Positions 36,029 through 45,168 of a stretch of 64,000 nt of DNA are shown piece by piece; the stretch's first letter is position 1, and each line of letters starts with the position of its first letter. This stretch comes from Prevotella sp. GTDB lineage: Bacteria; Bacteroidota; Bacteroidia; Bacteroidales; Dysgonomonadaceae. The notes beneath the pieces are model-generated. The model saw only the letters and a list, made by a program, of their open reading frames with translations. It searched no databases and had not been told where the DNA came from. Position numbers and translations under genes: made by a program. Where the stretch lies: contig JAITVV010000056.1 of NCBI GenBank assembly GCA_031285625.1, positions 57,125 to 121,124 on the forward strand, written 5' to 3'.

Positions 36029-36877
36029 TTAGAACCTATCTTTAAACCAATATTTGATCTTCCATATCCTACGATAAAGTTTCCGCAGTCTGAAACGGTG
36101 CTTATAATGATATTTACTTGTATAATATTTATCCCTGCGAGCCTGTATCGGATAATTGTCAAGCAAAGCCCAATCACGTTGAAATATCTCATTTGTAGAA
36201 ATCTCTGCAATACCGTATTTCTTTCCTAATATTGAGTATATACTTTGGTCATGTCGGTTTTCTTTAAACCCAGGTAAATTAGGCACTCGGGATGGTGAAT
36301 CAGTAGCAAGACTATAATCATCCAGATAAGCCTGATACCAGTCTTTTACAAACTGCATAACAGTCTCGCTTTTCTTAAAGAAAATGATAGTTGATTCGAA
36401 CTGTGGAGTGTGAGTATAGGCTTTGTTATCATAAACGCCATAATACACAAAGACATCACCTTTTGTCCACTCATATTCATAATAAAGCGTTTCCGGCATA
36501 CCATTATAACTGACCTCCTGGCTTTTCACACCTAAGATTCCAGTAGGAGTTTTTTCTACCATATCATAATATTCCAATAAGCGTTCTTTCCCTTTAGGGT
36601 TCAAATAACATCCTATATCAGAATACAATAAAACATCACCATCGTTCATTCTTTCTAATATTTTGAGAATGAAATATGGTTTCCAACACCAGTAACCAAA
36701 ACCTCTGGAATAAGGAATAAGATATCGTCCCCATCTTTTATAGAAATCAGCATCAAGATCTTTTTCGCAGACTGTATGTATATCGTCGAAAATATTCATA
36801 CTCTCAGCCATGCTTCTAAAGCGGGGAAAGCCTTCTGTTAAGTAATAACTACCAAAAGTACAGATTGCTCTTTTCAT
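36029..36877 (-). CDS. Glycosyltransferase-like protein, copy 1
   Basis: The 282-residue protein is the first gene of the operon. It shares with its neighbour CTFGSYYLTEGFPRF, GFGYWCWKPYFILKIL, LLYSDIGCYLNPKGKERL (acidic site), EWTKGDVFVYYGVYDNK, and RHDQSIYSILGKKYGI. The amino- and carboxy-terminal parts are more diverged. The tandem pair indicates a duplication followed by divergence of acceptor use, as is common in capsule or O-glycan loci, though no other polysaccharide genes are near. A -7 element TACTTTTG (minus strand) lies at 36903-36910. Confidence 0.78.
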   Translation of the reverse strand: MKRAICTFGSYYLTEGFPRFRSMAESMNIFDDIHTVCEKDLDADFYKRWGRYLIPYSRGFGYWCWKPYFILKILERMNDGDVLLYSDIGCYLNPKGKERLLEYYDMVEKTPTGILGVKSQEVSYNGMPETLYYEYEWTKGDVFVYYGVYDNKAYTHTPQFESTIIFFKKSETVMQFVKDWYQAYLDDYSLATDSPSRVPNLPGFKENRHDQSIYSILGKKYGIAEISTNEIFQRDWALLDNYPIQARRDKYYTSKYHYKHRFRLRKLYRRIWKIKYWFKDRF

Positions 36878-36902
36878 TAAGTATTGCGTTATTTATAGAC
36901 TA

Positions 36903-36910
36903 CAAAAGTA
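36903..36910 (-). promoter_or_regulatory. -7 element of the glycosyltransferase operon
   Basis: CAAAAGTA on the plus strand reads TACTTTTG on the minus strand, 26 bases upstream of the first start codon. Confidence 0.55.
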
Positions 36911-37174
36911 GCGTATTTCCCAGAGACCTGAAAGTAAAGCTATAAATATTTGTTAGTCAACCGGATAAATTACAAAAGGCAAATAAAGAGACGTCCAAAC
37001 AATTATCTAAAACACAAAGAATTAAGATCAACTTATCAGATTTAGTCCTATTATTATAGCTTGATAAGTTTTTTCTATAATCTATTTTATCATTACAGAT
37101 ATTCATTTCATACAGCAAACATGGCATTTGATACATATCAAAAAAGAAACCATACCTTATCCCAAGAAAACTTA

Positions 37175-37182
37175 TATATTTG
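37175..37182 (+). promoter_or_regulatory. -7 element of the alpha-2-macroglobulin gene
   Basis: TATATTTG lies 47 bases before the favoured ATG at 37229. This supports that start over the upstream in-frame ATG at 37061, which precedes the promoter. The rest of the 36878-37228 spacer has no other gene. Confidence 0.55.
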
Positions 37183-37228
37183 TATATTAGTGCAATTTAT
37201 TCCTAAATCGCAGCAAAAATACACAATT

Positions 37229-40200
37229 ATGAGAAAACATTTATTCCTCCTCAGTATTTTGGCCGTCTCATTTCTTTTTATGCTTAGTTCGTGTAAAAGA
37301 AGCGGTAGTAAAGAAATCAATCCTGAGTTTGCCAAGTATGTAGCAGCTTTCACGTATGGGAAAATATCTTCGAGTTCTGAAATACAAATTGAACTGACAC
37401 AAGATATTCCTACAGCAGAATTAAATAAAGAAATAGAGCAGGATTTGTTCGAGTTTTCCCCGTCTATTAAGGGAAAGGCATATTGGACAAGCACCCGCAC
37501 TATAAAGTTTGTACCCGAACCCGGCGAGCTAAAGCAGGGTAAAGAGTATGATGCATGGTTCAAACTCGATAAAGTATTGCAAGTAGACAGCGACTTCAAG
37601 GAATTCTATTTTTTCTTCCGTGTACCTGAGCAGAATTTCAATGTAAATCTGCAACCTTATACACAGATGAAGGATAACGATCTCACATGGAATACTGTGC
37701 AGGGAGAGATCCTTCTTGCTGATGATGCCAGCCCCGAAGATTTAAAAAGTATGCTTTCGTTATCAGGTGGAGACAAAGCAAATGACGCTAAAATAAAGAT
37801 TACTCCTACAGAGACCAAGGGTAGATATAACTTGATAATCGATAGCCTTTACAGAAGCAGTCAGGAACTGGAATATACACTGCATATCAAAGGCAGTGTA
37901 ATCAATGCGAAGAGAGATGATGAAAAAAAGATAACAATGCCGGCGATCTCCGACTTTAAGGTGTTGGATGTAACTATGGAATATTCTCCCCAAGAGTGCG
38001 TACGTATTACATTCAGCGACCCACTATCGCTCAATCAGAATATACAGGGATTGGTTAAGCCTGGAATTATAGAAAGTTTCTCTTTCGACACACAAAAAAA
38101 TATATTAAAGTTATATCTGGATAAGACCACCAGAGGGACAAGCACGGAACTCAAAATATTTAAGGAATTAAAGAATTCTCAGAATAAATCATTGGATAAG
38201 GATTATACATTCAGTGTAAACTTCGAAAAGAATAAACCGGAAATACAAGTTCCTAACTCAGGAAATATACTTCCTAATTCGGATAACCTTATTATTCCGT
38301 TTCAGGCAGTAAATCTATGGGCCGTGAATGTACAGGTAATTAAAATATATGAAAACAATATCTTAGGGTATTTACAGTCGAACGACTTTGGAGGGAGCAA
38401 TGAGCTTAAACGTTTTGGCCGTCTGGTTCTGAAAAAACGTATCAGATTGGATGAAGACCCAACTTTGAAACTCGATGAGTGGAATAATTTCTCCCTTGAC
38501 TTGGCTTCAATGATGAAGCAGGATCCGGGAGCAGTATACAGGGTTGAATTCACCATGCAGAAGGAGTATTCTCTATACCCATGTGAAGGTATGGTACCTC
38601 AGATACCAAAAGATGCAGCCTTGGAACGTTTCGACAATGATATGGACGAAGACGATGAAGCACAATGGGATAATCCCGGTTATTACTATTATTCCGATGA
38701 GTGGGATTGGGACTATTACGATTGGCAACAAAGAGAGAATCCGTGTGACCCTACATACTATATGAATAAAACCTCATATGCTGTAGTATTAGCATCCAAC
38801 ATAGGTATGACTGCTAAAATGGGATCGGAAAAGAAAATGACTGTGGCCTTAACCGATATATTGACTACGAATCCGATTTCAGGAGCTACTGTAGATATAT
38901 ACAACTATCAGATGCAACGGATAGGAGGCGGAAAATCGGATGGTGACGGCTTTGTTGAAACCGAATATAAAGGAGGTGTACCTTTTGTTGTTATAGCCTC
39001 TAAAGGTAAAGAAAAAGGATACCTGAAAGTTACTTCCAATTTATCTTTATCATTGAGTAACTTTGACGTAAGCGGACAGGAAATACAAAAAGGATTGAAA
39101 GGGTATATCTACGGTGAGCGCGGCGTATGGCGTCCGGGTGATTCTATTTTTGTCACCTTTATTCTTGAAGATAAAAACCAAAGTTTACCAAAAGATCATC
39201 CTGTTTCTCTTGAATTGTATACCCCTCGCGGTCAGATGGCTCAACGCTACGTATCCACGACAGGCAAAGACGGATTCTATGCATTCCGCATGGCTACCGA
39301 TCCAAATGCTATTACAGGGAACTGGCAGGCACGAGTAAAAGTCGGAGGTGTCACATTCTCCAAGACAATGAAGATAGAAACCGTTAAACCGAACCGCCTT
39401 AAAGTAAGGCTGGATGCCGGCGAAATGATCAATGCCGGTGGCGGTACTTTCTCAGCACCCCTTTCATCGCAATGGTTACATGGTGCTCCTGCCGCTAATC
39501 TGGCAGCAAAAGTAGAAATGACTTTAAACAAGGCATATACTCCATTCAAAGGCTATGAAAAGTATACATTCAACAATCCGGCATCTAATTTCACATCAGA
39601 CACCTATACTATTTTTGATGGGAAGCTGGATGCATCGGGAAATGCAATAGTAACAGCCAGCCTCCCTCAGGCGGCGAGTGCTCCGGGTATGTTACGTGCT
39701 AATATTGTTTCCCGTGTATTTGAGTCGGGTGGTGATGCAAGTATATATTCACAAACGGCAGCTTACTCACCATATCCGGCCTATGTAGGGGTTAAAACCG
39801 CTGCCGAGAGTGATTATGGATGGCTGGAAACGGATAAGGACAATATCTTTGACATTGTAACTTTAAGCCCTGATGGGAAGCCCGTAAACCGTCCTAATGT
39901 AAACGTGAAGATATATAAATTGAAATGGTCATGGTGGTGGAACTCGGGAGATAATCTGGCATCATACGTAAATAATACATCTACTGAGGTATTACTCAAT
40001 GAAAATATATCTACCTCAGGAGGAAAGGGGTCTGTTAAGTTCCGTATAGATTATCCTGATTGGGGACGTTACCTGATTATGGTAAAAGACGAGCAAGGCG
40101 GACATATTACAGGTAGAGTATTCTATGTAGACTGGCCATCGTGGAGGGGACGATCTCAGAAAGACGATCCGAGCGGGCTTACAATGCTTTCGTTCTCTAC

Positions 40201-42796
40201 AGACAAGCAATCTTATGAGGTAGGTGAAACAGTAACTGTCATACTTCCTAAAAGCTCACAAGGACGTACTTTACTCACTATCGAGGACGGCTCGAGTATC
40301 ATTTCACGTCAGTGGGTAAAAACCAGTGCTACAGAAGATACGAAGCATACATTCAAGGTAACAGAAGAGATGACTCCTAATTTCTACATCTTTGCCAGTC
40401 AGCTTCAACCGCATGCACAGACAGACAATGACCTGCCTATACGTATGTATGGTGTGCTGAATATTAATGTAGAAAATAAAGAAACTGTATTAACTCCGGT
40501 AATAAATATGCCGGATGAACTCCGGCCTGAAAAAGAATTTACAGTTTCTATATCTGAAAAGAATAAAAAGGAAATGACATATACCCTAGCCATTGTTGAC
40601 GAAGGATTGTTAGACCTGACCGCTTTCAAAACACCGAATGCATGGGCAGACTTCTATGCCCGTCAGGCTTTGGGTGTACGCACATGGGATATGTTTGATA
40701 TGGTAGTGGGAGCACAGACAGGAAAGTTAGGGCCACTATTAAGCATCGGTGGTGACGAAGCTCTGAAACCATCTAATAATGCGATGAGCAGGTTTAAACC
40801 TGTAGTGAAATATCTGGGGCCATTCTCTCTGGGCAGTGGCAAAACAGATACTCATAAGATCACTCTCCCATCCTACTTCGGTTCGGTACGTGTAATGGTT
40901 GTTGCCGGAAATAAGAAAGGAGCTTATGGAAATGCCGAAAAAGCTGTACCTGTAAGAAATCCGTTAATGATACTATCTACCCTTCCTCGCGTAGCAGGGC
41001 CTGACGAAGAAATATTGCTTCCGGTAAATGTCTTTGCAATGGATAAGAAAGTGAAGAACGTTAGTTTGACCGCACAATCGAATGGTTTGTTCCAATTTAC
41101 TGATGGCACATCCAAATCCGTATCATTTACAGATGTGGGAGATAAGATGGTTTACTTTAAAGTAAAAGTCGGTAAAAAGACAGGATACGAAAAAGTAGTC
41201 ATCAAAGCAACAGGCGGAGGTGAAACTGCAACAGAGACAATCGATATTGAAATCCGCAATCCAAATCCGCATGTATTATTAAGTTCACAAGCTTTGGTTC
41301 CGGTAAATGATACAGCTCAGCTATCCATCTCATTTGAAGACCCGAAAGCCGAAGATTGGGCTAAACTCGAAGTATCGCGTATGCCGGGAGTCAACCTGAA
41401 TAATACATTGACCTATCTGCGTTATTATCCTTACGGATGTACAGAGCAAGTTACGTCAAAAGGCTTCCCGCTGTTATTCTTAGAGAAATTCAGACCACTC
41501 ACAGATAAAGAAAAAGAGGTAATTGTAGATGAAAATGTGAAGGGTGCTATCCAGACAATCGCTTCACGCCAGCTTGGTGATGGTGGTATTGTTTATTGGC
41601 CGGGTAACCGCTACCCTGACGAATGGGTGACAAGCTATGCCGGACACTTCTTACTGGAAGCTCAGCGTGCCGGACGAGATGTACCTGCATCTGTGATTAA
41701 TAAATGGAAACAATTCCAGAAAAAATCAGCACAGACATGGAACAGAGGCAACTTGTATAATTCATATTATACATACTCTATGACCGACCTGCAACAAGCA
41801 TACCGTCTGTATACGCTGGCACTTGCCGGAGAGCCCGAACTGGGAGCTATGAACAGGCTGAAAGAAATGAAAGACCTCTCAGTACAGGCACGTTGGAGAC
41901 TGGCAGCAGCATATGCATTGGCAGGCAAGAAAGATGCAGCATTGCAACTGACAAATAATGCAAGTGACCAGATAGAGCGTTATTCATTCAGTAATAATAC
42001 ATTTGGAAGCTCACAACGCGATATGGCTATGATAATGGAAACATACTTATTATTAGGCCAAACCGAAAAAGCTCTTAAGTTATCATTTAAAGTATCTGAA
42101 TATCTGAGTGGAAGTTATATAACAACCCAAACAGCTGCCTATGGACTGATAGCTATGTCGAGGTTGGCAGAGAAAATGGGTAAAGGTGTAATTTCTTACG
42201 AATGGTCATTGAATGGCGTACAGCAGAAAGTAAGTAATTCAGGTGATGTTTTTCAGGAGGTCACTCTAAAACCTCAGAGCAAGGTACATGTGACAGTTAA
42301 GAATAAAGGACAAGGTGAGATATTTGTACGCCTATTAGGACGTACTCAACCACTGACAAATGATACCCCAGCCGAAATAAATGGCATTAAGCTATATGTT
42401 AAATACCTGGACGAAAATGGTAAAGAGATTGATGTAACGTCACTCCGTCAAGGTACGGAATTCTATGCAAATGTAATTGTGCAGAACATATCCGGACAGT
42501 ATCTTACAGATATGGCTCTCGACCAGATCTTTGCTTCAGGATGGGAAATCTTTAATAACCGCTTGTTTAATGAGGCAGATAAGAGAACGGCTAGCTCCTT
42601 CAATTATCAGGATATCAGAGATGACCGGGTTTACACATATTTCAATCTGGGTACAGGCTACTCAATGTCATTCAAGGTAAGATTACAAGCAGCATACTGC
42701 GGTAAGTTCTATCTTCCGGCTGTAGCCAGTGAAGCAATGTATAGCCCGGATATTAACGGACGAACTACCGGACAATGGGTAGAGGTAAAACAATAA
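37229..42796 (+). CDS. Alpha-2-macroglobulin family lipoprotein, thioester-containing
   Basis: With the start at 37229 the protein has 1855 residues and a lipoprotein signal (lipobox MLSSC near residue 23). The front part has MG-type beta domains. An unusually Asp/Tyr/Trp-rich stretch (near residues 475-505, DEWDWDYYDWQQ) follows, then ERGVWRPGDSIFVTF, a bait-region zone, the A2M domain (LAIVDEGLLDLTAF), and the thioester motif PYGCTEQVTSKG with Cys at about residue 1404. The thioester-helical and receptor-binding-like domains follow. Bacterial A2Ms trap attacking proteases in the periplasm. The usual partner PBP1C gene is not adjacent. Confidence 0.93.
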   Translation: MRKHLFLLSILAVSFLFMLSSCKRSGSKEINPEFAKYVAAFTYGKISSSSEIQIELTQDIPTAELNKEIEQDLFEFSPSIKGKAYWTSTRTIKFVPEPGELKQGKEYDAWFKLDKVLQVDSDFKEFYFFFRVPEQNFNVNLQPYTQMKDNDLTWNTVQGEILLADDASPEDLKSMLSLSGGDKANDAKIKITPTETKGRYNLIIDSLYRSSQELEYTLHIKGSVINAKRDDEKKITMPAISDFKVLDVTMEYSPQECVRITFSDPLSLNQNIQGLVKPGIIESFSFDTQKNILKLYLDKTTRGTSTELKIFKELKNSQNKSLDKDYTFSVNFEKNKPEIQVPNSGNILPNSDNLIIPFQAVNLWAVNVQVIKIYENNILGYLQSNDFGGSNELKRFGRLVLKKRIRLDEDPTLKLDEWNNFSLDLASMMKQDPGAVYRVEFTMQKEYSLYPCEGMVPQIPKDAALERFDNDMDEDDEAQWDNPGYYYYSDEWDWDYYDWQQRENPCDPTYYMNKTSYAVVLASNIGMTAKMGSEKKMTVALTDILTTNPISGATVDIYNYQMQRIGGGKSDGDGFVETEYKGGVPFVVIASKGKEKGYLKVTSNLSLSLSNFDVSGQEIQKGLKGYIYGERGVWRPGDSIFVTFILEDKNQSLPKDHPVSLELYTPRGQMAQRYVSTTGKDGFYAFRMATDPNAITGNWQARVKVGGVTFSKTMKIETVKPNRLKVRLDAGEMINAGGGTFSAPLSSQWLHGAPAANLAAKVEMTLNKAYTPFKGYEKYTFNNPASNFTSDTYTIFDGKLDASGNAIVTASLPQAASAPGMLRANIVSRVFESGGDASIYSQTAAYSPYPAYVGVKTAAESDYGWLETDKDNIFDIVTLSPDGKPVNRPNVNVKIYKLKWSWWWNSGDNLASYVNNTSTEVLLNENISTSGGKGSVKFRIDYPDWGRYLIMVKDEQGGHITGRVFYVDWPSWRGRSQKDDPSGLTMLSFSTDKQSYEVGETVTVILPKSSQGRTLLTIEDGSSIISRQWVKTSATEDTKHTFKVTEEMTPNFYIFASQLQPHAQTDNDLPIRMYGVLNINVENKETVLTPVINMPDELRPEKEFTVSISEKNKKEMTYTLAIVDEGLLDLTAFKTPNAWADFYARQALGVRTWDMFDMVVGAQTGKLGPLLSIGGDEALKPSNNAMSRFKPVVKYLGPFSLGSGKTDTHKITLPSYFGSVRVMVVAGNKKGAYGNAEKAVPVRNPLMILSTLPRVAGPDEEILLPVNVFAMDKKVKNVSLTAQSNGLFQFTDGTSKSVSFTDVGDKMVYFKVKVGKKTGYEKVVIKATGGGETATETIDIEIRNPNPHVLLSSQALVPVNDTAQLSISFEDPKAEDWAKLEVSRMPGVNLNNTLTYLRYYPYGCTEQVTSKGFPLLFLEKFRPLTDKEKEVIVDENVKGAIQTIASRQLGDGGIVYWPGNRYPDEWVTSYAGHFLLEAQRAGRDVPASVINKWKQFQKKSAQTWNRGNLYNSYYTYSMTDLQQAYRLYTLALAGEPELGAMNRLKEMKDLSVQARWRLAAAYALAGKKDAALQLTNNASDQIERYSFSNNTFGSSQRDMAMIMETYLLLGQTEKALKLSFKVSEYLSGSYITTQTAAYGLIAMSRLAEKMGKGVISYEWSLNGVQQKVSNSGDVFQEVTLKPQSKVHVTVKNKGQGEIFVRLLGRTQPLTNDTPAEINGIKLYVKYLDENGKEIDVTSLRQGTEFYANVIVQNISGQYLTDMALDQIFASGWEIFNNRLFNEADKRTASSFNYQDIRDDRVYTYFNLGTGYSMSFKVRLQAAYCGKFYLPAVASEAMYSPDINGRTTGQWVEVKQ

Positions 42797-42824
42797 ATTA
42801 AGTTTTAGTCAAATAGAAGAATAA

Positions 42825-42856
42825 GGCGTTTCATTTTGAAACGCCCTATTTTTTTA
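42825..42856 (+). terminator. Rho-independent terminator
   Basis: GGCGTTTC (42825-42832), loop ATTTT and GAAACGCC (42838-42845) precede a T-rich run. Confidence 0.88.
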
Positions 42857-43052
42857 CGAAGTATTCCTATCTAAAAGAAAACGCAGGAAAAATCATCCAC
42901 ATAAAGAACTAGCAATAAACATATTAGCTATTTTATTTAAAAAAAACGACAAAAAGTTGTAACTATTTTAACCTACCTCACGTCATATTTACAGAAGCGC
43001 CTCTTAAACGAAAAAGAATAAAAAGATTAAGAAACAATTAAAAAACACAGTC

Positions 43053-43463
43053 ATGAAAGCAAGAATATTATCATTAGCAGTAGTCGTTTTATTATCAGTT
43101 GCAGGCGTATATGCATCAAGTCCAAAAACTAAAATATACAATAATAAAATTGGTAATGTAAAAGAACTAACAATGGTTGATAGTGAAACATCTAAAGCCA
43201 TAAAGAAAGTTGTTTGTAACTATGATTCTAACGGAATACTACAAGAAAAAACATTCTATATCTGGAGCGAAACTCAAGGTTGGATAGGTTCTCAAAAATA
43301 CAGTTATGAATACAATGATGGAAAACTAGATACAGTCGTCTATAATGAATGGAATAAAAATATAGCAGCATGGAGCGGAACACAACACCTAGTATATACT
43401 TACGATACAGATGGTGAGTTCCTTGCAACAAGACAAGTAGATAATCTGATGGCAGCGAAATAA
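43053..43463 (+). CDS. DUF3836 family secreted protein, second copy
   Basis: The 136-residue product has a signal peptide ending VYASS near residue 23. The mature part matches the protein at 12224-12676 block by block: TMVDSETSKAIKK, GILQEKTFYIWSETQGW, KYSYEYNDGKL, NEWNKNIAAWSG, and YTYDTDGEFLA. It is slightly shorter and lacks the extended tail of the other copy. The function is unknown, and the two genes are far apart, so they are dispersed paralogues. A terminator follows directly. Confidence 0.78.
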   Translation: MKARILSLAVVVLLSVAGVYASSPKTKIYNNKIGNVKELTMVDSETSKAIKKVVCNYDSNGILQEKTFYIWSETQGWIGSQKYSYEYNDGKLDTVVYNEWNKNIAAWSGTQHLVYTYDTDGEFLATRQVDNLMAAK

Positions 43464-43489
43464 GCGCCTGATTAATATATTTGAATCCG

Positions 43490-43520
43490 AAAGTTGCCTC
43501 TTTTCAGAAGCAACTTTTTT
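43490..43520. terminator. Terminator between DUF3836 gene and zupT
   Basis: AAAGTTGC (43490-43497) pairs with GCAACTTT (43510-43517), followed by T residues; it lies between convergent genes. Confidence 0.8.
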
Positions 43521-43523
43521 ATT

Positions 43524-44321
43524 TTAAACAAACAGATACAGACTAAAAGCCATTACCAGCATACCAGCTACAAGCCCCATTATCGAAATATGATGTTTCC
43601 CATATTTCTCTGCGCTGGGAAGCAGTTCGTCCAATGATATAAATACCATTATACCTGATACTGCAGCCAGTATGATACCATTCATAGCAGGAGTCCAGAA
43701 TTGCATAAGAAAAAAATAAGCGATCAAAGCACCGAAAGGCTCAGCAAGCCCTGAAGAGAAAGAAAGCCAGAATGCTTTTTTCCTACTGCCTGTTGCATGA
43801 TATATTGGTACAGCAACCGCAATCCCTTCCGGAATATTATGTATAGCGATAGCGATAGTTATAGGAATAGCAACATCCAACGAACCCAAGGCAGAAGTAA
43901 ATGTCGCGATACCCTCAGGAAAGTTATGTATGGCAATAGACATGGCAATAACAATACCTGTACGTTTCAATGACCGTTTTTTACTATCCATATCCTCCAC
44001 ACCCTGTATCTCATGAGGATTAAGAGATTCAGGAATAAGGAAGTCGATGAGATTAATAAATGTAATACCTGCAAAGAAAGCGAGGATAAGGTATAACGTT
44101 CCCAGCTTTTCGCCATATACCGAGACCAATTCTAATTTCCCTTCAGGCATCATTTCCATAAAGGAAACATATAGCATAATTCCGGCAGAAAACCCGAGTG
44201 AAGCACAAAGAAAATTTGTATTGGTATGTTTTGCTAATAAAGCGATCAAACTACCGATACCGGTAGACAATCCGGCTATAGCAGTTAAGATAAACGCCAA
44301 TAATATATTGTATTCCGACAT
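43524..44321 (-). CDS. zupT: Zinc transporter, ZIP family
   Basis: The 265-residue protein has about eight membrane segments. The paired ZIP metal-binding helices are clear: SIAIHNFPEGIATF and AIAIHNIPEGIAVAVP, with LSFSSGLAEPFGAL next and FISLDELLP near the end. This is the ZupT subgroup that imports zinc and other divalent metals across the inner membrane. No long His-rich loop is present. A -7 element TACCTTTG (minus strand) lies at 44344-44351. No Zur-box was recognised. Confidence 0.93.
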   Translation of the reverse strand: MSEYNILLAFILTAIAGLSTGIGSLIALLAKHTNTNFLCASLGFSAGIMLYVSFMEMMPEGKLELVSVYGEKLGTLYLILAFFAGITFINLIDFLIPESLNPHEIQGVEDMDSKKRSLKRTGIVIAMSIAIHNFPEGIATFTSALGSLDVAIPITIAIAIHNIPEGIAVAVPIYHATGSRKKAFWLSFSSGLAEPFGALIAYFFLMQFWTPAMNGIILAAVSGIMVFISLDELLPSAEKYGKHHISIMGLVAGMLVMAFSLYLFV

Positions 44322-44343
44322 TACTTATAGTGTGTTATAGTTA

Positions 44344-44351
44344 CAAAGGTA
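44344..44351 (-). promoter_or_regulatory. -7 element of zupT
   Basis: CAAAGGTA on the plus strand reads TACCTTTG on the minus strand, 23 bases before the start codon. Confidence 0.55.
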
Positions 44352-44480
44352 TGATATAGTTTTTATGTTAAAAATTATATTGTTGTTAGATTGTTTTGAT
44401 ATAAACATTTTTGGTACATTTAAAGTTTAATATATTTCTACAAATAAATTAAGTTATGATAAACATTTGTTGACGTATTT

Positions 44481-44592
44481 TTGTCATGCTGACGATAGGA
44501 AGCATCCCGACCCATTTACATACGCTGTGCTCCTGTGACCGTTGGTTGTCAAGGATAAAAGAAAAGAGATCCTTCGTTCCTCAGGATGACAA
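44481..44592. repeat. ~110-bp inverted-repeat element (copy 1)
   Basis: It begins TTGTCATGCTGACGATAGGA and ends AGGATGACAA, the two ends forming an imperfect inverted repeat (TTGTCATnCTGA with its complement). The ends match those of the element at 57608-57717. From general knowledge of Bacteroidota genomes this resembles dispersed palindromic elements of the GTCATGCTGAACGAAGTG type. It overlaps the 5' extension of the thioesterase frame, so that extension is not coding. Confidence 0.65.
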
Positions 44593-44653
44593 CAATGAAG
44601 TAAAATACGACAATAGATACTTAGATGCCTGTTTTTATAAAAAATTTGTCAAT

Positions 44654-45130
44654 ATGAAAAAGATCATAAATCCATGGGAAGGTATCGATGGCTACATGTG
44701 CTATGCCTGTTCACCGAACAATCCGAATGGTCTGCATATGGAATTCTACGAAGATGGGAATGATGTGGTGGCATTGTGGAAACCTACTCTATATCAGCAA
44801 GGATGGCTGGATACGCTACATGGAGGTATTCAGAGTACACTTATGGATGAAGTAGGGGGATGGGTAATAGTCCGTAAATTGCAAACCACAGGGGTAACTT
44901 CCAAGCTTGAAGCCAAATTCCTTAAAAGCATTTCTACTAACGAACCTTTGCTTACGATCAGGGGCAGAATAAAAGAACAAAAACGCAACGCTATTTTCCT
45001 GGAAACAGAGATATTTAACTCGCAAAACGAATTATGTGCACGTGCAGACCTTTTATACTTTGTTGTCAGCCCGGAAAAAGCATCTGAAGATTTTCGTTTT
45101 AAGGGATGTAAAATCGAGGGTGAAGAGTAA
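44654..45130 (+). CDS. PaaI-family thioesterase (hotdog fold)
   Basis: Starting at 44654 (MKKIINPWEGIDGY) gives 158 residues. The hotdog motif is clear: WLDTLHGGIQSTLMDEVGGW at about residues 48-67, where HGG and the Asp/Glu fit the PaaI active site, followed by VTSKLEAKFLKSIS. Such enzymes hydrolyse acyl-CoA thioesters in the cytoplasm; the substrate is unknown. An early CYACSPNNPNGLHMEF is common in stand-alone members. The in-frame 5' extension lies within a repeat element and is rejected. Confidence 0.83.
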   Translation: MKKIINPWEGIDGYMCYACSPNNPNGLHMEFYEDGNDVVALWKPTLYQQGWLDTLHGGIQSTLMDEVGGWVIVRKLQTTGVTSKLEAKFLKSISTNEPLLTIRGRIKEQKRNAIFLETEIFNSQNELCARADLLYFVVSPEKASEDFRFKGCKIEGEE

Positions 45131-45168
45131 CCATTAATATTATTGAAAAGAAAAAAACAGGTCGGATT

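Noticed and set aside
37061..37228. 56-residue N-terminal extension of the A2M reading frame
   Set aside because: It has no signal peptide, precedes the -7 element at 37175, and hides a clean lipoprotein signal starting at 37229.
44486..44653. 56-residue N-terminal extension of the thioesterase frame
   Set aside because: It is read through an inverted-repeat element and has no similarity to the family; the ATG at 44654 gives a normal hotdog protein.
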